Source of the DNA: an uncultured Eubacteriales bacterium
GTDB taxonomy: Bacteria; Bacillota; Clostridia; Peptostreptococcales; Anaerovoracaceae
Assembly: GCA_910583765.1 (NCBI GenBank)
Contig: CAJTYS010000003.1
Coordinates: forward strand, 62,001-126,000
Direction of reading: 5' to 3'
DNA: 64,000 bases
Shown piece by piece: positions 62,317 to 64,000 of this stretch. The notes under the pieces are model-generated. The model saw nothing but the letters and a program-made list of their open reading frames with translations, was not told the origin of the DNA and did not search any database. The position numbers and the translations under genes are program-made. How positions within the stretch are numbered: position 1 is the stretch's first letter; every line of letters starts with the position of its first letter.

Positions 62317-64000
62317 TCATGCTTTGAGCACCGGATCAAGGGGCCTTGCGGTCCAGTCTGTGACCACTTCGATCACTGCCGGTTTGCCTGCCTTCATGGC
62401 TTCTTCAATGGCTGGCGCAATGTCTTCATCTTTTTCCACCCTGATTGCCATAGCACCGAACTCAGCGGCGATCTTGGCGAAATTCACAGGGCCCAGGGTT
62501 GATAATTCTTTTTCCTTGTCAATCTTGTGCTGCTCTGTGGCTGGATCAAAGAATTCGTCAATGCAGTCCACGCATTGTGCGTACAAGGAGTTGTTATTGA
62601 GGATGGTGATGGTATTGATCCCGTATTTCACTGCTGTGTCGATTTCCTGGAGATGATAGAAATACGCGCCATCTCCGCAGAAGCAGAACACCGGTCTGTG
62701 AGGCTCCGCGCACTTTGCGCCAATGGACGCTGGCACGGACCATCCTAAAGAGCCTGCCGCGCGCACGTATTTTTGCGAAGACTTCATCCTAATGGAACCT
62801 GCCGACCATACTGCGGACCAGCCAGTGTCCGATACGACAACAGCGTCCTCCGGCAGCGCGTCGCCTATTTCTTTGCAAAGTCTGGCGGTATTGCAGCCAT
62901 TCATTTTCTTTGCTTCTGATTCTGCCTGGAGCTTTGCCACGTCAGAAACCCAGCCAGCCACTCGTTGCGCCCATGAAGTATGCTTCGTTTCCCCAACTTC
63001 CGCTACGACTTGCTTCATCACGGTCTTAGCATCTCCGCAAAGGCCCAGGGTGTTAGGGAAGTTCTTGCCGATCTGGGAGCCTTCAATATCGATCTGGATG
63101 ACCTGGGTCGTTCTGGCAGGTATGGTAAAATCCATGGTGGTCTGGTCAGAAACCTGCACTCCAATGTAGATGACAAGGTCCGCATTGGCAACGGCTTTGT
63201 TGGCGCAGTCCATTCCGTAGCCGCCGACAATGCCTGCCCACAGCCTATGGTCTTCATCTATGGTGGTCTTGCCATCCGGCGTTGTCACTACAGGGACCTG
63301 GCATTTTTCCGCCAACTTGGTAAGTATGTTTTCATCATCTGAATAAAACACGCCTCTTCCAGAAACGATCACTGGCTTTTCCGCCTGCTCGATCATTCTC
63401 GCTGCCTTCTCCACCTTTGTCTGATCCGCTGCTGGCCGGAAAGCCGGATAAGTCCGATAGGCTGCTTCTGTGACAAAATCCTCTTCCATCACCGCGGCTT
63501 CCCAGACTTCTCCGCCAACACCGGATAATTCTATGTGCGCAGGCCTTGGGTTTCCGGTGGTTACTTCCCGAAAGCACTGTCTGATCAAATGTGGGAATTC
63601 CTGATCATCCAAAAGCGGCACATTATACTTGGTGACCCCTGAAAAGTGGGCCGTATGATTGGATTCCTGATAGGCATTCCTCTGCTGTAACCAGGAAGGT
63701 TTGCATCCTGTCATGGCGATGACCGGCGAATTGCCCAGCCATGCGTCATGAAGTCCCGCAGCTAGGTTGCAGGCTCCAATGGATTGAGAAAAACAAACCC
63801 CTGGCTTTCCGGAAATTCTTGCGTATCCATCGGCCATATAGCCGACAGCAAGCTCAGAATGCCCTAAAATGGGTTTTACGCCATAGTCTGTTTCCAAATT
63901 GTTGATCAATCGATTGAGGGCGTACTCTTGATAAAACAAATGGGTAATGCCGTTTTCCTTTAATGTGTTGGCCAGATATTCCTGGCCTGTGATTTTCTTC
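62317..64000 (-). CDS. Thiamine-pyrophosphate enzyme, acetolactate-synthase-like family (partial)
   Basis: The visible 560 residues run off the window end; the frame continues past 63939 as KKITGQEYLANTLKENGITHLF, lacking only the first few residues. TPP-activating Glu is in GHSELAVGYMADGYAR, and the Mg/TPP motif is GDGAYFYHLQEIDTAVKYG..ITILNNN. The family includes acetolactate synthase, benzoylformate-type decarboxylases, oxalyl-CoA decarboxylase and IolD. The specific residues are not diagnostic here. First visible gene of the locus 3 operon; upstream genes and promoter are outside. Confidence 0.88.
   Translation of the reverse strand, partial: KKITGQEYLANTLKENGITHLFYQEYALNRLINNLETDYGVKPILGHSELAVGYMADGYARISGKPGVCFSQSIGACNLAAGLHDAWLGNSPVIAMTGCKPSWLQQRNAYQESNHTAHFSGVTKYNVPLLDDQEFPHLIRQCFREVTTGNPRPAHIELSGVGGEVWEAAVMEEDFVTEAAYRTYPAFRPAADQTKVEKAARMIEQAEKPVIVSGRGVFYSDDENILTKLAEKCQVPVVTTPDGKTTIDEDHRLWAGIVGGYGMDCANKAVANADLVIYIGVQVSDQTTMDFTIPARTTQVIQIDIEGSQIGKNFPNTLGLCGDAKTVMKQVVAEVGETKHTSWAQRVAGWVSDVAKLQAESEAKKMNGCNTARLCKEIGDALPEDAVVVSDTGWSAVWSAGSIRMKSSQKYVRAAGSLGWSVPASIGAKCAEPHRPVFCFCGDGAYFYHLQEIDTAVKYGINTITILNNNSLYAQCVDCIDEFFDPATEQHKIDKEKELSTLGPVNFAKIAAEFGAMAIRVEKDEDIAPAIEEAMKAGKPAVIEVVTDWTARPLDPVLKA

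Noticed and set aside
62317..64000. TPP enzyme as IolD, completing the iol pathway
   Set aside because: No IolD-specific blocks recognised; it lies in a different locus without the GntR operator. Kept as an unspecified acetolactate-synthase-like enzyme.

Overview
The window looks like the chromosome of an anaerobic, moderate-GC Firmicute (Clostridia or a relative). The support is an infC-rpmI-rplT operon with a Firmicutes-type leader attenuator and an AUU start codon, strong AGGAGG ribosome binding sites, sigma-A promoters, a TPP riboswitch with an intrinsic terminator, sigma-54 promoters of the PTS/acetoin type, and Rpn-type PD-(D/E)XK elements with repetitive tails. No rRNA, CRISPR array or intact prophage is visible; one tRNA gene (Pro, CGG) is present.

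Layout. 1-1.5 kb: start of a PTS fructose-type EIIB and a RuBisCO-like protein, driven leftward by a sigma-54 promoter. 1.8-6.2 kb: OmpR/histidine-kinase pair with an ABC exporter. 6.3-8.0 kb: AIPR abortive-infection protein. 8.4-24.4 kb (locus 1): a sigma-54 regulon containing a PAS/sigma-54 activator, a GldA-like dehydrogenase, a dismantled acetoin-dehydrogenase-like complex (E1 alpha, E1 beta, a free lipoyl carrier, a bare E2 catalytic core, E3), a HyuA/MutL-like ATPase, cob(I)alamin adenosyltransferase, a fused B12-dependent mutase-like protein broken by a single-base frameshift, an amino-acid permease, a VOC protein and an alpha/beta hydrolase. 24.6-28.4 kb: tRNA-Pro, molybdenum-hydroxylase maturation genes, an HPt protein and an HD-GYP response regulator. 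28.7-32.5 kb: TPP riboswitch-thiC-thiM-thiED. 32.6-34.0 kb: infC-rpmI-rplT.

34.5-49.6 kb (locus 2) is a GntR regulon marked by five AT-rich operators (core ATATTAATATATTAATAT). It holds a second B12 mutase-like protein, a second HyuA-like ATPase, an EamA transporter with a small winged-helix protein, an MFS transporter, a hydrolase, the lower inositol-type pathway (IolB, IolC, class II aldolase), a class III aminotransferase, an aldehyde dehydrogenase and an SDR. 49.7-53.4 kb: two Rpn elements flanking a GPH symporter. 53.5-64 kb (locus 3): a LuxR-type regulator and, convergent to it, a third B12 mutase-like protein with the same winged-helix/EamA pair, a VOC remnant, a Mop-type molybdenum hydroxylase, a zinc alcohol dehydrogenase and a TPP enzyme running off the window end.

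The main message is a three-fold repeated catabolic theme. A ~590-residue single-chain protein (barrel-like N-terminal part plus C-terminal B12 domain with DxHxxG) is paired in two loci with a HyuA/MutL-type ATPase that could reactivate it, in two loci with an EamA importer plus a ~92-residue winged-helix protein, and in one locus with the adenosyltransferase that makes its cofactor. Each locus adds different downstream enzymes and its own regulator type (sigma-54 activator, GntR; LuxR only by position). The substrates are not determinable from sequence. The layout suggests a family of AdoCbl carbon-skeleton mutases adapted to different substrates.
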